Notes: generated from the letters alone by a model not told the origin. 49,244 bases of DNA from Dichloromethanomonas sp964477085 (GCA_964477085.1 CAYZDF010000017.1:1-49244); one strand, 5' to 3'; counted from the stretch's first letter, positions 1 through 7,831 are shown. A program made the numbers and translations.

Positions 1-332
1 GCGACGTTCTGGCCATATCACAAGTGGCGGCAATATTAGGAGCTAAAAAAACCTCAGATATTATCCCAATGTGTCATCCGCTGTTTCTCACGGGGATCGA
101 TGTATCATTTTCTCTTAATGAAGCAGAGAGTAAGGTGGAAATCCAGGCAACGGTCAAAAATTCAGGACAGACTGGAGTTGAGATGGAAGCTCTTACGGCA
201 GTATCGATAGCAGCCCTAACTATCTATGATATGTGCAAGGCTGCCGAGAAAGATATGACTATCAGTAATATTTACCTGATCAGTAAATCCGGAGGAAAAA
301 GCGGTGATTATCAGCGAGAAGAGATTAGATAA
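1..332 (+). CDS. moaC: Cyclic pyranopterin monophosphate synthase MoaC (5' end outside window)
   Basis: Only the C-terminal part is present: the reading frame is open from base 3 and ends at TAA 330-332. MoaC converts the GTP-derived cyclic intermediate made by MoaA into cyclic pyranopterin monophosphate, an early step of molybdenum cofactor synthesis in the cytoplasm. The family signature around PMCHPL is visible, as is the conserved GVEMEALTAV segment and the usual C-terminal KSGGKSG run. The following gene, mog, starts 29 bases later with a GAGGTGAG ribosome site, so the two look like one operon. Identity is secure; what lies upstream cannot be seen. Confidence 0.93.
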   Translation, partial: DVLAISQVAAILGAKKTSDIIPMCHPLFLTGIDVSFSLNEAESKVEIQATVKNSGQTGVEMEALTAVSIAALTIYDMCKAAEKDMTISNIYLISKSGGKSGDYQREEIR

Positions 333-361
333 TATTCTATAAACACAGACGAGGTGAGAAC

Positions 362-868
362 ATGACAACTATAGGTATTTTAACGGCAAGTGATAAAGGA
401 TCAATCGGTCAAAGAAAAGATCTCAGTGGTCCTGTGATCAGAGAAATGACAGAAGGTATTGGCTGGCAAGTCGTAATCATGGAGATCATCCCGGATGAGA
501 AAAACATCATTCAAGGAAAATTAATTCAATATGCAGATAATTTAGGTTTAGATATTGTGTTTACAACAGGGGGGACGGGTTTTTCTCCCAGAGATGTAAC
601 TCCGGAAGCAACACTAGCCGTTATAGAAAAATTAACTCCGGGAATTCCTGAAGCGATGCGCTTGGAAAGCCTGAAGGTTACACCATCAGCAATGCTCTCG
701 AGAGCTGTCGCAGGAATTAGAAAGAAAACGATTATTATTAATCTGCCAGGGAGTCCCAAAGGGGTTCGAGAATGTTTACAGGTGATTCTGCCCTCGCTCC
801 AGCATGGGATAGATATTCTTAAAGGTGATGCTGCTGAGTGTGCCAAACAAGCAGAAAAGGAGGGTTAG
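362..868 (+). CDS. mog: Molybdopterin adenylyltransferase (MogA/MoaB family)
   Basis: A 168-residue MoCF_biosynth domain protein that adenylylates molybdopterin before metal insertion. Visible hallmarks are the N-terminal GILTASDKGS, the substrate-loop TTGGTGFSPRDVTPEA near residues 67-83, and the INLPGSPKGVRE segment near residue 130. Length is normal for MogA. It sits between moaC and a MOSC remnant followed by mobB, which fits a Moco biosynthesis operon. In related Firmicutes the gene next to mog often encodes a MOSC protein; here only the tail of such a gene survives (see 870-953). MoaB and MogA cannot be separated with certainty by eye. Confidence 0.92.
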   Translation: MTTIGILTASDKGSIGQRKDLSGPVIREMTEGIGWQVVIMEIIPDEKNIIQGKLIQYADNLGLDIVFTTGGTGFSPRDVTPEATLAVIEKLTPGIPEAMRLESLKVTPSAMLSRAVAGIRKKTIIINLPGSPKGVRECLQVILPSLQHGIDILKGDAAECAKQAEKEG

Positions 869-869
869 C

Positions 870-953
870 GATGGGAAAAGAGGCCCTTTTGGCAGGGTGA
901 TTAAAGGGGGCAAGGTGAAAGTTGGAGATGATGTCATTATTTTTATAGAGTGA
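870..953 (+). pseudogene. Remnant of a MOSC-domain protein (C-terminal tail only)
   Basis: In the frame with codons starting at 885, the DNA reads PFGRVIKGGKVKVGDDVIIF and then IE-stop at 951-953. A Gly-rich turn followed by VKVGDDV and hydrophobic residues is the usual ending of MOSC domains. No start codon in this frame lies between the mog stop (868) and this segment, and the frame differs from mog. I read it as the last roughly 25 codons of a deleted MOSC gene that once lay between mog and mobB. The identification is from a short motif, so it is moderate only. Confidence 0.55.
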
Positions 954-965
954 GGAGGAGAAAGA

Positions 966-1466
966 ATGTCCAGTGATGTTCCGGTTATTTGCATTGTTGC
1001 CGCCAGGTCGGGATCAGGGAAGACTACCTTCATGGAAAAGTTAATAGGAGAGCTTGTGCATCGCGGATACGAAGTCGGAACCATCAAGAGTGATGCTCAT
1101 GGCTTTGAGATTGATCATCCTGGAAAAGATACCTGGAGATTTGCTCAGGCCGGGGCTAAAGCCACTGCTATCATAGGGCCTGATAAATATGCATTGATCC
1201 AAACTACAGAAGATAAAAAAGACCTTAATGATGTTGTGGCCTTGATCGAGGGAGTCGACCTCATCCTAGTCGAAGGTTATAAATTATCCTGTAATCCCAG
1301 GATTGAAATTGTCAGGAGAGAGCGCGGAACTGAAATTGTATCAGACTTAGACCAGCTGATTGCTATCGTTACCGATGTGGAAGACCTTTATGCACCGGTT
1401 CCAATTATGGATATCAATAATTATCAAGCAGTAGCTGATCTGATAATTAAAAAATTTATATCTTGA
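966..1466 (+). CDS. mobB: Molybdopterin-guanine dinucleotide biosynthesis adaptor MobB
   Basis: A 166-residue P-loop GTPase-like protein that assists MobA in forming the guanine dinucleotide form of Moco, the form used by formate dehydrogenases. The Walker A motif ARSGSGKTT lies at residues 13-21, and the typical HGFEIDHPGKDTWR segment follows at about residues 42-55. A GVDLILVEGYK segment corresponds to the usual DLVLVEGFK of MobB. The start at 966 has a GAGGAGAAAGA ribosome site. It follows moaC and mog, while its partner mobA lies some 40 kb away at 41524. Confidence 0.93.
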   Translation: MSSDVPVICIVAARSGSGKTTFMEKLIGELVHRGYEVGTIKSDAHGFEIDHPGKDTWRFAQAGAKATAIIGPDKYALIQTTEDKKDLNDVVALIEGVDLILVEGYKLSCNPRIEIVRRERGTEIVSDLDQLIAIVTDVEDLYAPVPIMDINNYQAVADLIIKKFIS

Positions 1467-1585
1467 AAAGAGTGAAAAAGGAAAGTCATTATTTTAATAG
1501 TTAACCTGTTATAATATATATTGATCGCTAAACGCATACGGGGAAGGATAATATGTATAACTCTTGCTAAGGAGGCAATGAAAGT

Positions 1586-2392
1586 ATGAAAAGATTTCAA
1601 CACGGTTTGCTGCTTTTATTCACGATTATCCTGGTTTTAAGTGGATGCAGCGCATCCCCTAGTGTTCCTGAAAAAAATGGGTCCGGAAAAGATCAAGATT
1701 CGGCAGTCAAAAAAGAGCTAATGATATCGGCTGCGGCCAGTTTGAAAAATGCTATGGTCGATATTGAGAAGGTTTATGAGGAGAAGAATCCAGATATAGA
1801 TCTAACGTTTAATTTTGGTTCTTCAGGATATCTGCAAAAACAGATCGAACAAGGTGCACCAGCCGACGTCTTTCTGTCTGCGGGAAAATCCCAGATGGAT
1901 GCTTTAGAAGAAAAGAATCTTCTTTTAAAAGATACCCGAGTCAATTTTCTAGCCAATAAGCTTGTGCTAATCGTTGGGATAAACAATAAAGAGGTAAACA
2001 CTTTCGAAGACCTTACCCAAGCTGAACAAATCAGTATCGGTACGCCGGAAACCGTACCTGCCGGGAAATATGCCAAAGAAGCATTGATCAATATGAAATT
2101 ATGGGATTCCCTGCAGCCTAAATTCGTATTTGCCAAGGATGTTACCCAAGTGCTGACTTATGTCGAGAGTGAAAACGTGGATGCCGGTATGTTGTATGGA
2201 TCAGATGCCCAAGCTTCAGATAAAGTGCGGATTGTTGCAGACGTTCCCGCAGACAGCCATAGCCCGATAGTCTATCCGGGTGCTGTCATAGCCGTAACCC
2301 AGAGCCCTTCGGAAGCGCAGAATTTTATGGCGTTTATTACCAGTGCAGAAGCTCAAAATATTTTTGCAAAGTATGGATTTAGAGTTGATTAA
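1586..2392 (+). CDS. modA: Molybdate ABC transporter substrate-binding lipoprotein ModA
   Basis: A 268-residue type II periplasmic-binding fold lipoprotein that captures molybdate or tungstate outside the membrane. The N-terminus has a hydrophobic signal and lipobox LSGC with the lipidated Cys at residue 21. The oxyanion-binding motifs SAAASLK and FGSSG of ModA are intact, followed by PADVFLSAG. A TAAGGAGGCAATG ribosome site supports the start. A 119-base gap with a TATAAT at about 1510 separates it from mobB, so it may have its own promoter. It is followed closely by modB and modC. Confidence 0.95.
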   Translation: MKRFQHGLLLLFTIILVLSGCSASPSVPEKNGSGKDQDSAVKKELMISAAASLKNAMVDIEKVYEEKNPDIDLTFNFGSSGYLQKQIEQGAPADVFLSAGKSQMDALEEKNLLLKDTRVNFLANKLVLIVGINNKEVNTFEDLTQAEQISIGTPETVPAGKYAKEALINMKLWDSLQPKFVFAKDVTQVLTYVESENVDAGMLYGSDAQASDKVRIVADVPADSHSPIVYPGAVIAVTQSPSEAQNFMAFITSAEAQNIFAKYGFRVD

Positions 2393-2406
2393 CAAGGGAG
2401 AAAGAT

Positions 2407-3099
2407 ATGGCGATTGATTATACTCCCATTATCTTATCGTTAAAAGTTGCCGTTGCTGCTGTTACAATCGTCGTCATCACCGGAATTCCCATTGCAGGCT
2501 TGATGGCGAAAAGCAATTTCCGGGGGAAGGACGCCTTGGAGTCATTCTTTACACTTCCTATGGTGCTTCCGCCGTCGGTTGTTGGTTTTGCTATACTCTG
2601 GTTGTTTGGTAAAAACGGACCGCTGGGTGTGTTTCTGGCCAAGTTTTTCAATCTTAGTGTTGTCTTTCAGCTTTCAGGAGCGGTTATTGCCGCTGCAGTG
2701 GTATCTTTCCCTTTGATGTATCAATCTGCTAAAGCTGCAATCGAGGGTGTAGATCGGACTTTGGAAAATGCTGCACGTACCTTGGGCAAAGGAGAGCTTG
2801 CAGTCTTCTTTACCATTACGCTGCCTTTATCCTGGCCGGGGATCGTTTCGGGATTCATTCTTTCGTTTGCCCGTTCCCTGGGAGAGTTCGGGGCAACACT
2901 GATGATTGCCGGCAATATTCCAGGACGAACCCAGACCATGTCTATCGCTATCTATATGGCTAATGAGAGCGGTGATTTCCAGACAGCAGTAACGCTGGTG
3001 CTGATCATGACGGTATTCAGTTTTCTGGTCGTATTCTGGTTGAATCGCTGGTCTAAACGCCAGCAAAAGAGTTTGATTATAGACGAAGGGATGAGGTAA
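2407..3099 (+). CDS. modB: Molybdate ABC transporter permease ModB
   Basis: A 230-residue inner-membrane permease with about five hydrophobic segments. The EAA loop that contacts the ATPase is visible as ENAARTLGKGELAVFFTITL around residues 121-140, and SLGEFGATLMIAGNIPGRTQT is the characteristic ModB/CysT segment. Length is typical of ModB. It starts 14 bases after modA with ribosome site GGGAGAAAG and is followed by modC after a single base, so the three genes form one transcription unit. Confidence 0.95.
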   Translation: MAIDYTPIILSLKVAVAAVTIVVITGIPIAGLMAKSNFRGKDALESFFTLPMVLPPSVVGFAILWLFGKNGPLGVFLAKFFNLSVVFQLSGAVIAAAVVSFPLMYQSAKAAIEGVDRTLENAARTLGKGELAVFFTITLPLSWPGIVSGFILSFARSLGEFGATLMIAGNIPGRTQTMSIAIYMANESGDFQTAVTLVLIMTVFSFLVVFWLNRWSKRQQKSLIIDEGMR

Positions 3100-3100
3100 T

Positions 3101-3769
3101 ATGCTCAAGGCAAAATTTATAATACCATTAAGACCGTTTAATCTGGAAGCAGATATTAACGTTTCTAATGAGATTCTGGTGTTGGCCGGTCCTTCAGGTT
3201 CAGGAAAGACGACCATTCTAAAATGTTTAGCGGGATTGAAAACGCCGTCTCAAGGAACGATTCAAGTCAATCAACGCTTTCTCTATTCCTCTGAACAGAA
3301 GATTAATCTTCCTCCGAGAGAACGGAAAGTAGGATACGTATTTCAGGAATACGCATTGTTTCCTCACATGAATGTTAAAAAGAACGTCATGTACGGACTA
3401 TGCGGAGAGAAAAGCAGGTTGAAAAGTCAGCGGGCAGAGGAAGTGCTCGAAATGATGGGTATTTTACATCTCCAGGATCAGTATCCCCAACAAATATCCG
3501 GAGGGGAAAAACAAAGAGCAGCCTTGGCCAGAGCATTAGTGACAGAGCCGGAAATCATGCTATTGGATGAACCTTTATCGGCACTTGATCAGGAAATTCG
3601 CAGTGAACTGCAGCTAGAACTAAAAAAATTGCAGAGACAGTGGAAGATACCGTTTGTCTTAGTTACCCACGATCTGAATGAGGCAAAAATATTGGGTGAT
3701 CAGATTATCGGGATAAACCAGGGAAAATTAGGAACAGTCAGACAGCTAAGTCTATCAGCTCCAGTTTAA
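3101..3769 (+). CDS. modC: Molybdate ABC transporter ATPase ModC, short form without Mop domain
   Basis: A 222-residue ABC ATPase that powers ModAB. Walker A GPSGSGKTT lies at about residues 30-38, the Q-loop as VFQEYALFPH, the signature ISGGEKQRAALARAL, Walker B IMLLDEPLSALD and the switch His in VTHD. Classical ModC carries a C-terminal Mop/TOBE molybdate-sensing domain of some 120 residues; here the protein ends soon after the ATPase core, so that regulatory domain is absent. The ATG follows the modB stop almost directly. The gene is followed by a Moco riboswitch rather than a clear terminator. Confidence 0.93.
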   Translation: MLKAKFIIPLRPFNLEADINVSNEILVLAGPSGSGKTTILKCLAGLKTPSQGTIQVNQRFLYSSEQKINLPPRERKVGYVFQEYALFPHMNVKKNVMYGLCGEKSRLKSQRAEEVLEMMGILHLQDQYPQQISGGEKQRAALARALVTEPEIMLLDEPLSALDQEIRSELQLELKKLQRQWKIPFVLVTHDLNEAKILGDQIIGINQGKLGTVRQLSLSAPV

Positions 3770-3818
3770 GATTGGTCTGTTCAAGCTTTAACATTCAATC
3801 TGCAAACAAATCATCGGT

Positions 3819-3927
3819 ACAACTTAATATTCCGAGCCGTTGTGGCCTAAGGATACAAATCTATGGAACACGGCCTGAACCTTGAGTTCACGGGGTAAAT
3901 CTGGAAACGGGTCTGCCTTCACGTTGT
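3819..3927 (+). promoter_or_regulatory. Moco riboswitch (copy 1), upstream of the second Mo/W transporter
   Basis: This leader matches the known Moco-element layout and is closely similar to a second copy at 7522-7626. Shared blocks are TCCGAGCCG, CCTAAGGA, CGGCCTGAACC, GAGTTCAC, CTGGAAACGGG and TGCCTTC. CCTAAG paired with TATGG (about 3846-3866) is the 11-nt GAAA-tetraloop receptor, and CTGGAAACGG supplies the GAAA tetraloop. A TGAAC/GTTCA stem corresponds to P3, which distinguishes Moco from Tuco forms. The closing stem ACAAC (3819-3823) with GTTGT (3923-3927) covaries with the second copy. It probably represses the downstream transporter when cofactor is plentiful. Confidence 0.85.
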
Positions 3928-3946
3928 TGAAAAGGAGCGCTTTATC

Positions 3947-4006
3947 TTGAAGCAATTCAAAAATTGTTCTGCGCTTGTCAGTGCTTTTTTTATACCCATT
4001 TTTTAG
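3947..4006 (+). CDS. Candidate leader peptide behind Moco riboswitch 1
   Basis: Nineteen codons from TTG 3947 to TAG 4004-4006, with an AAAGGAG ribosome site at 3931-3937, read LKQFKNCSALVSAFFIPIF. The DNA from the riboswitch end through about the eighth codon resembles the same position behind riboswitch 2, where a 62-residue Cys-rich protein starts. The codons also run through a T-rich stretch (3984-3992) that could act in attenuation. It may be a decayed copy of the Cys-rich gene, a translated leader, or chance. No family is recognised. Confidence 0.35.
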   Translation: MKQFKNCSALVSAFFIPIF

Positions 4007-4026
4007 AGAAAAGGAGATATAAAGGC

Positions 4027-4821
4027 ATGTTTAACAGAGTAAAATGGATTCTCTTGACGTTTATGGTATTGGTGTATACAAGTTTAATCCTTCTGGTGGG
4101 ATGCGCCAGCCAGCCTGCTCAGCAGCCGGAGCAGCCCAAGACCTTGATGGCGTATGTTGGCGCGAATTTAAAAAATCCTGTAATGGATCTAGCCCAAGCT
4201 TACGAGCAGAAAACAGGGATTAAAGTAGAATTAACTTTTAATAATTCAGGTGCTCTCCTTAATCAGGTGGAGACCATGAAAAAAGGAGATATCTATATGC
4301 CAGGGGGAATGCCTTTCGTCGAACAGGCGAAACAGAAGGGCCATGTCGACGAGGTTATCGGACCGATTGCCTTTCATACGCCTGTGATTATTACCCCTAA
4401 AGGGAATCCTGCCCAAGTGCTTTCAGTGGAAGACCTGACTAAACAAGGGGTTAAACTGTTAATACCGGATAAAGATGCAACAGCAATAGGAAAAGCCACG
4501 TACAGGATATTCAACAAAATAGGAAAGACTGCGCAAATAGAAAAGAATATTATCGCCAATCTGGAAGCTCCCCCTAAAGTATTGGCTGCCATCATAATGG
4601 GACAGGGGAATGCCGGAATCGTCGAGTACAGCAACACCTATAAGGACAGAGATAAAATCGAGGTTATAGAGATAGACCCCGAAATTAATCAGGCAGAACA
4701 GATCCCCATTTCTTCCTTAGTCTACACCACCCAAAAAGATCAAGCATTGGATTTTATGAAATATGTACAGGAAAATGGCCCTGAGACTTTTGAAAAATAT
4801 GGATTTAAGACAAAGAAGTAA
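4027..4821 (+). CDS. ModA-like substrate-binding lipoprotein of a second oxyanion ABC transporter
   Basis: A 264-residue exported lipoprotein: an N-terminal hydrophobic stretch ends in lipobox LVGC with the Cys at residue 26. The fold follows ModA, but key ligand motifs differ. The ModA SAAASLK is replaced by AYVGANLK and GSSG by NNSG. The start at 4027 is chosen for the AAAGGAG at 4011-4016; the frame remains open upstream to 3964 but those codons give an unlikely Cys/Phe-rich extension. It heads a transporter operon behind a Moco riboswitch, so tungstate or molybdate is the likely ligand, but which one is not decided by the sequence. Confidence 0.82.
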   Translation: MFNRVKWILLTFMVLVYTSLILLVGCASQPAQQPEQPKTLMAYVGANLKNPVMDLAQAYEQKTGIKVELTFNNSGALLNQVETMKKGDIYMPGGMPFVEQAKQKGHVDEVIGPIAFHTPVIITPKGNPAQVLSVEDLTKQGVKLLIPDKDATAIGKATYRIFNKIGKTAQIEKNIIANLEAPPKVLAAIIMGQGNAGIVEYSNTYKDRDKIEVIEIDPEINQAEQIPISSLVYTTQKDQALDFMKYVQENGPETFEKYGFKTKK

Positions 4822-5611
4822 AAGAAGGCCTTATAGCATAATGTTTGGTTTTTTTTGGGTAATCTTTGGGTTGATTTTGCTCTTTCTGATTTCTATCATC
4901 ATGGGGTTAATCTCTTATAGTGATTGGGAAAGTATTAAGGAGATTCTTAGACAGTCGGAGTTTCACTTTTCCTTACAGTTTACTTTACTTACTTCTCTCC
5001 TGGCGACAGCCGCTGCGACCATCGTAGCCCTGCCCAGCGCCTATATTCTTTCCAGGTACAGACTTCCCTTCAGAGCCTTTCTCGATACCCTCCTGGATAT
5101 TCCAATTATCCTTCCTCCTCTCGTCAGCGGGATTGCTTTACTCATTTTTTTCGGCCCGTTTCTTGGAAGACAGTTGGAACAGATCGGTATAAACATTGTG
5201 TTTACACCGTTAGGGGTGATTGTTGCCCAGTGGTTTATTGCCACTCCTTACGCAATCAAAATCTTTAAACAGGCTTTTAGCAGCATTGACCCGCGGATGG
5301 AAAATGTAGCCAGAACCTTAGGGTTTTCCCCTACGATGGTCTTTATTAAAGTATCGCTCCCTTTAGCCAAAAATGGAATTATAGAAGGAATTGTAATGGC
5401 CTGGACGCGAGCTTTAGGGGAATTCGGAGCAACTGCCATGTTGGCGGGGATTACCAGGATGAAAACGGAAACACTTTCTGTGGCTGTTTTTCTCAATATG
5501 TCCATCGGAGATATCAAATTCGCGATCTCTACAGCTATTGTTATGCTTGTTATGGCACTGTTGGTATTGATTCTGTTAAAAACGCTTCTGCGAAGTGAGG
5601 TGCGTCTATGA
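4799..5611 (+). CDS. ModB-like ABC transporter permease (second system)
   Basis: An integral membrane permease with about six hydrophobic segments. The EAA-type loop appears as ENVARTLGFSPTMVFIKVSLP and is followed by ALGEFGATAMLAGITRMKTETL, the molybdate/tungstate permease signature. The frame is open from 4763; ATG 4799 gives a basic N-terminus before the first membrane helix and overlaps the preceding gene, while ATG 4841 is the alternative. It shares a 4-base ATGA overlap with the following ATPase gene, so the two are translationally coupled. Confidence 0.85.
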   Translation: MDLRQRSKRRPYSIMFGFFWVIFGLILLFLISIIMGLISYSDWESIKEILRQSEFHFSLQFTLLTSLLATAAATIVALPSAYILSRYRLPFRAFLDTLLDIPIILPPLVSGIALLIFFGPFLGRQLEQIGINIVFTPLGVIVAQWFIATPYAIKIFKQAFSSIDPRMENVARTLGFSPTMVFIKVSLPLAKNGIIEGIVMAWTRALGEFGATAMLAGITRMKTETLSVAVFLNMSIGDIKFAISTAIVMLVMALLVLILLKTLLRSEVRL

Positions 5612-6705
5612 ACACCTTTTTTCAAGTTACAGGTCTGTCAGCACAAGCGGGGACGTTTAAACTCCAAGACATTTCTTTTTCCTTAGAGAGAAGAGAATAC
5701 TTAATTGTGCTAGGGCCGACAGGATGCGGCAAAACTATGCTGCTTGAAACACTGGCGGGATTGCGCAAGCCGACCTCAGGGCAGATATGGATAGATGGTC
5801 AGGATATTACGACTTACCGACCTGAAGCCCGTTCTTTTGGTTTTGCCTACCAGGACAGCCTGATCTATCCTTTCCTGAATGTCAAAGACAATATTTTGTT
5901 GGGAGCCAGAGCAAAAAAAAGACATAAAGATAGAATTATCCTGCAGAGGCTGAACCACTTGGCAGAAGTGATGGGTATTAAGCATCTCCTGGACCGGTTT
6001 CCCCGATCTCTAAGCGGTGGAGAAAAACAGCGGATCTCTTTGGCCCGTGCGATCTTAACCTGTCCCCCGATACTTTTTTTGGATGAACCATTATCCAGTC
6101 TGGATCCCCGAACGCGCTGTTCGATGCAGGAGTTATTAAGGGAAATGCATCAGACTGAGAATCTGGGAATGATTCATGTTACCCATGATTTTAACGAAGC
6201 GTTACAATTAGGTACCAAGGTGCTCGTGATGAATCAGGGACAAATTTGCCAGCAAGGAAAACCCCTCCAACTCTTTGACCAACCGAATTCTTTATTTGTA
6301 GCTAATTTTCTCATGCAAAAGAATATTAAGAAGGGTTTTTTGGAAAGAAAGAGCAATGGTTACTGGTTTCGCAGCAGCAGTTGGGGCATAGGTCCGTTGC
6401 CGCCTCATCTTCTTTCCGATAAACTCAAGGGTGATCTTTCCAAAGAGGTTTATCTGTCATTCTCGGCCGGCAAACTGAAGGTCACTCTGGATGATCAAGA
6501 TTTTTCGGAGAAACTCAATACGTGGGAAGCTACTGTCCATAAGGTTATTTTGCACAGTACACATGTAGAAATCGTATGTCAAGGGAGGGGGCGTTGGCAT
6601 GCTGTCCTCTCGATACCAGAGTCGCAGCGACTGGCTATCTGCGAGGGATCAGTGGTCAATTTATCTGTTTCAGTTGAAGACGTCCACCTTATCACCGATC
6701 CTTAA
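5608..6705 (+). CDS. ABC transporter ATPase with C-terminal regulatory domain (second Mo/W system)
   Basis: A 365-residue ATPase: Walker A GPTGCGKTM near residues 33-41, signature LSGGEKQRISLARAI, Walker B PPILFLDEPLSSLD and switch His in VTHD. Residues from about 235 onward form an extra domain of the TOBE/Mop kind found in ModC, WtpC and CysA, which modC at 3101 lacks. Thus the two tandem transporters have different ATPase architectures. The start overlaps the permease stop (ATGA). It ends 66 bases before the DUF364-type gene, probably in the same transcript. Confidence 0.88.
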   Translation: MNTFFQVTGLSAQAGTFKLQDISFSLERREYLIVLGPTGCGKTMLLETLAGLRKPTSGQIWIDGQDITTYRPEARSFGFAYQDSLIYPFLNVKDNILLGARAKKRHKDRIILQRLNHLAEVMGIKHLLDRFPRSLSGGEKQRISLARAILTCPPILFLDEPLSSLDPRTRCSMQELLREMHQTENLGMIHVTHDFNEALQLGTKVLVMNQGQICQQGKPLQLFDQPNSLFVANFLMQKNIKKGFLERKSNGYWFRSSSWGIGPLPPHLLSDKLKGDLSKEVYLSFSAGKLKVTLDDQDFSEKLNTWEATVHKVILHSTHVEIVCQGRGRWHAVLSIPESQRLAICEGSVVNLSVSVEDVHLITDP

Positions 6706-6771
6706 CGGCTTGTAAACCATCAAACTCAGCCATTTTTGAGAGATAATAAAAGACAGAAAGGAAGAAAGCAA

Positions 6772-7518
6772 ATGAACGAAATGGAGCAAGAATTATTTTT
6801 CAACCGGTTAAAAACTCAGTTGAAGCAAATCATCGAGAAATATGCCTTGGACGAACAGGAGCTCAAGGTTACCTGTGCTGTCCTCACACCCCAGCAGGCT
6901 ATTGGTGATCCAGGAAGGATGGATTTTCCTATTCAGAAAGGAAAAGAAAAACTTATGCAGGCCTGTTTCGGCAGCTCCTATGGCCAAGCTTTTACCGATA
7001 TGCCGAATGGATTTACCGGGAAATTGAAGGAACTAATTGCTATGCCTCTCCAGACAAACTACGAGAAAGCAGTTTTTACATCGGGACTGAATGCCGTTTT
7101 AAGAGAGCTGCATATGTGCGAGCATAGCATTCACTGTAAGGATGAGGGTCCAAAAAAATGCAGCATGGAATTAGCGGAGATGATCGAAAAAGAATATGGA
7201 AGCCCTAAAATTGCCCTTTTTGGTATGCAGCCGGCCATGGCCGAGGTTCTGGCCTCAAAATTTGATCTGCGTATTTTTGATCTTGATCAGGATAATATTG
7301 GCGAAGAAAAATACGGTGTGGTGATTGAATCTGGCATATGTGGCATGCAGGAAGTTGAAGCCTGGGCTGACCTGTTTCTGGTTACCGGCAGTACCGTGTG
7401 TAACGGATCGATTGTCGATTTTCTGAATCTGAATAAGCCTGTTATCTATTTCGGGACCACGATAGCCGGCACGGCTAAATTATTAGGGTTAAGTCGTTTT
7501 TGTCCGCACTCTCTGTAA
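6772..7518 (+). CDS. DUF364/DUF4213 putative heavy-metal chelation protein
   Basis: A 248-residue cytoplasmic protein. The N-terminal part resembles DUF4213 (with DFPIQKGKEKLMQACFG and GQAFTDMP) and the C-terminal part resembles DUF364, with FGMQPAMAE, FDLDQDNIG and the end VTGSTVCNGSIVDFL. Several Cys (CEH, HCK, KCSM) could bind metal. Such proteins recur next to molybdate/tungstate or other metal transporters, and here it follows the second transporter by 66 bases. ATG 6772 is preferred to the upstream TTG 6736 because AAAGGAAG lies just in front of it. Biochemical function is not established for the family. Confidence 0.75.
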   Translation: MNEMEQELFFNRLKTQLKQIIEKYALDEQELKVTCAVLTPQQAIGDPGRMDFPIQKGKEKLMQACFGSSYGQAFTDMPNGFTGKLKELIAMPLQTNYEKAVFTSGLNAVLRELHMCEHSIHCKDEGPKKCSMELAEMIEKEYGSPKIALFGMQPAMAEVLASKFDLRIFDLDQDNIGEEKYGVVIESGICGMQEVEAWADLFLVTGSTVCNGSIVDFLNLNKPVIYFGTTIAGTAKLLGLSRFCPHSL

Positions 7519-7521
7519 CGA

Positions 7522-7626
7522 ACAATTCCGAGCCGTTCTTCCTAAGGAAATACTATCTACGGAAATCGGCCTGAACCTTAAGAGTTCACAGGGTAGACCT
7601 GGAAACGGGTTTGCCTTCCACATTGA
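7522..7626 (+). promoter_or_regulatory. Moco riboswitch (copy 2), upstream of a Cys-rich small protein
   Basis: It starts four bases after the preceding stop codon and repeats the conserved blocks of copy 1 (TCCGAGCCG, CCTAAGGA, CGGCCTGAACC, CTGGAAACGGG, TGCCTTC). The tetraloop receptor partner is TACGG rather than TATGG. The closing stem changes from ACAAC/GTTGT in copy 1 to ACAAT/ATTG here, a compensatory change that argues for a functional fold. The ribosome site AAAAGGAG follows directly, so control of translation initiation is plausible. Its only obvious target is the small gene at 7643. Confidence 0.83.
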
Positions 7627-7642
7627 AAAGGAGAAGAATAAC

Positions 7643-7831
7643 ATGACAATCAAAGATTGCTTTTTCAAAAATACGTGTAAAGATTATAATACTTCTAATT
7701 GTAATGAATTTTGTCGTCCCTTTATGGAGCTCTATGCAAAACCCAAACAGGTACGGTTATCGCCCAAGAACAAAACTTTATGCCAGTTAGTTCCAAGGGA
7801 TACAACGGAAGAGCAAAATTTTGTACAATAA
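7643..7831 (+). CDS. Small Cys-rich protein under a Moco riboswitch
   Basis: A 62-residue protein with six Cys, five of them in the first 23 residues (DCFFKNTCKDY, NCNEFCRPF) and one at LCQLV. This spacing could hold a zinc or Fe-S site. The ATG has an AAAAGGAGAAG ribosome site right after the riboswitch. The N-terminal half reminds me of Cys-rich N-termini of some phage DnaC-like loaders in clostridia, so it could be a truncated relative, but that is recollection only. No function is assigned. After its stop there is no further intact gene for 1.2 kb. Confidence 0.6.
   Translation: MTIKDCFFKNTCKDYNTSNCNEFCRPFMELYAKPKQVRLSPKNKTLCQLVPRDTTEEQNFVQ

Noticed and set aside
3964..4026. Cys-rich N-terminal extension of the second binding protein
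   Set aside because: The ribosome site and signal peptide point to ATG 4027; the extension would precede a lipoprotein signal and makes no sense.
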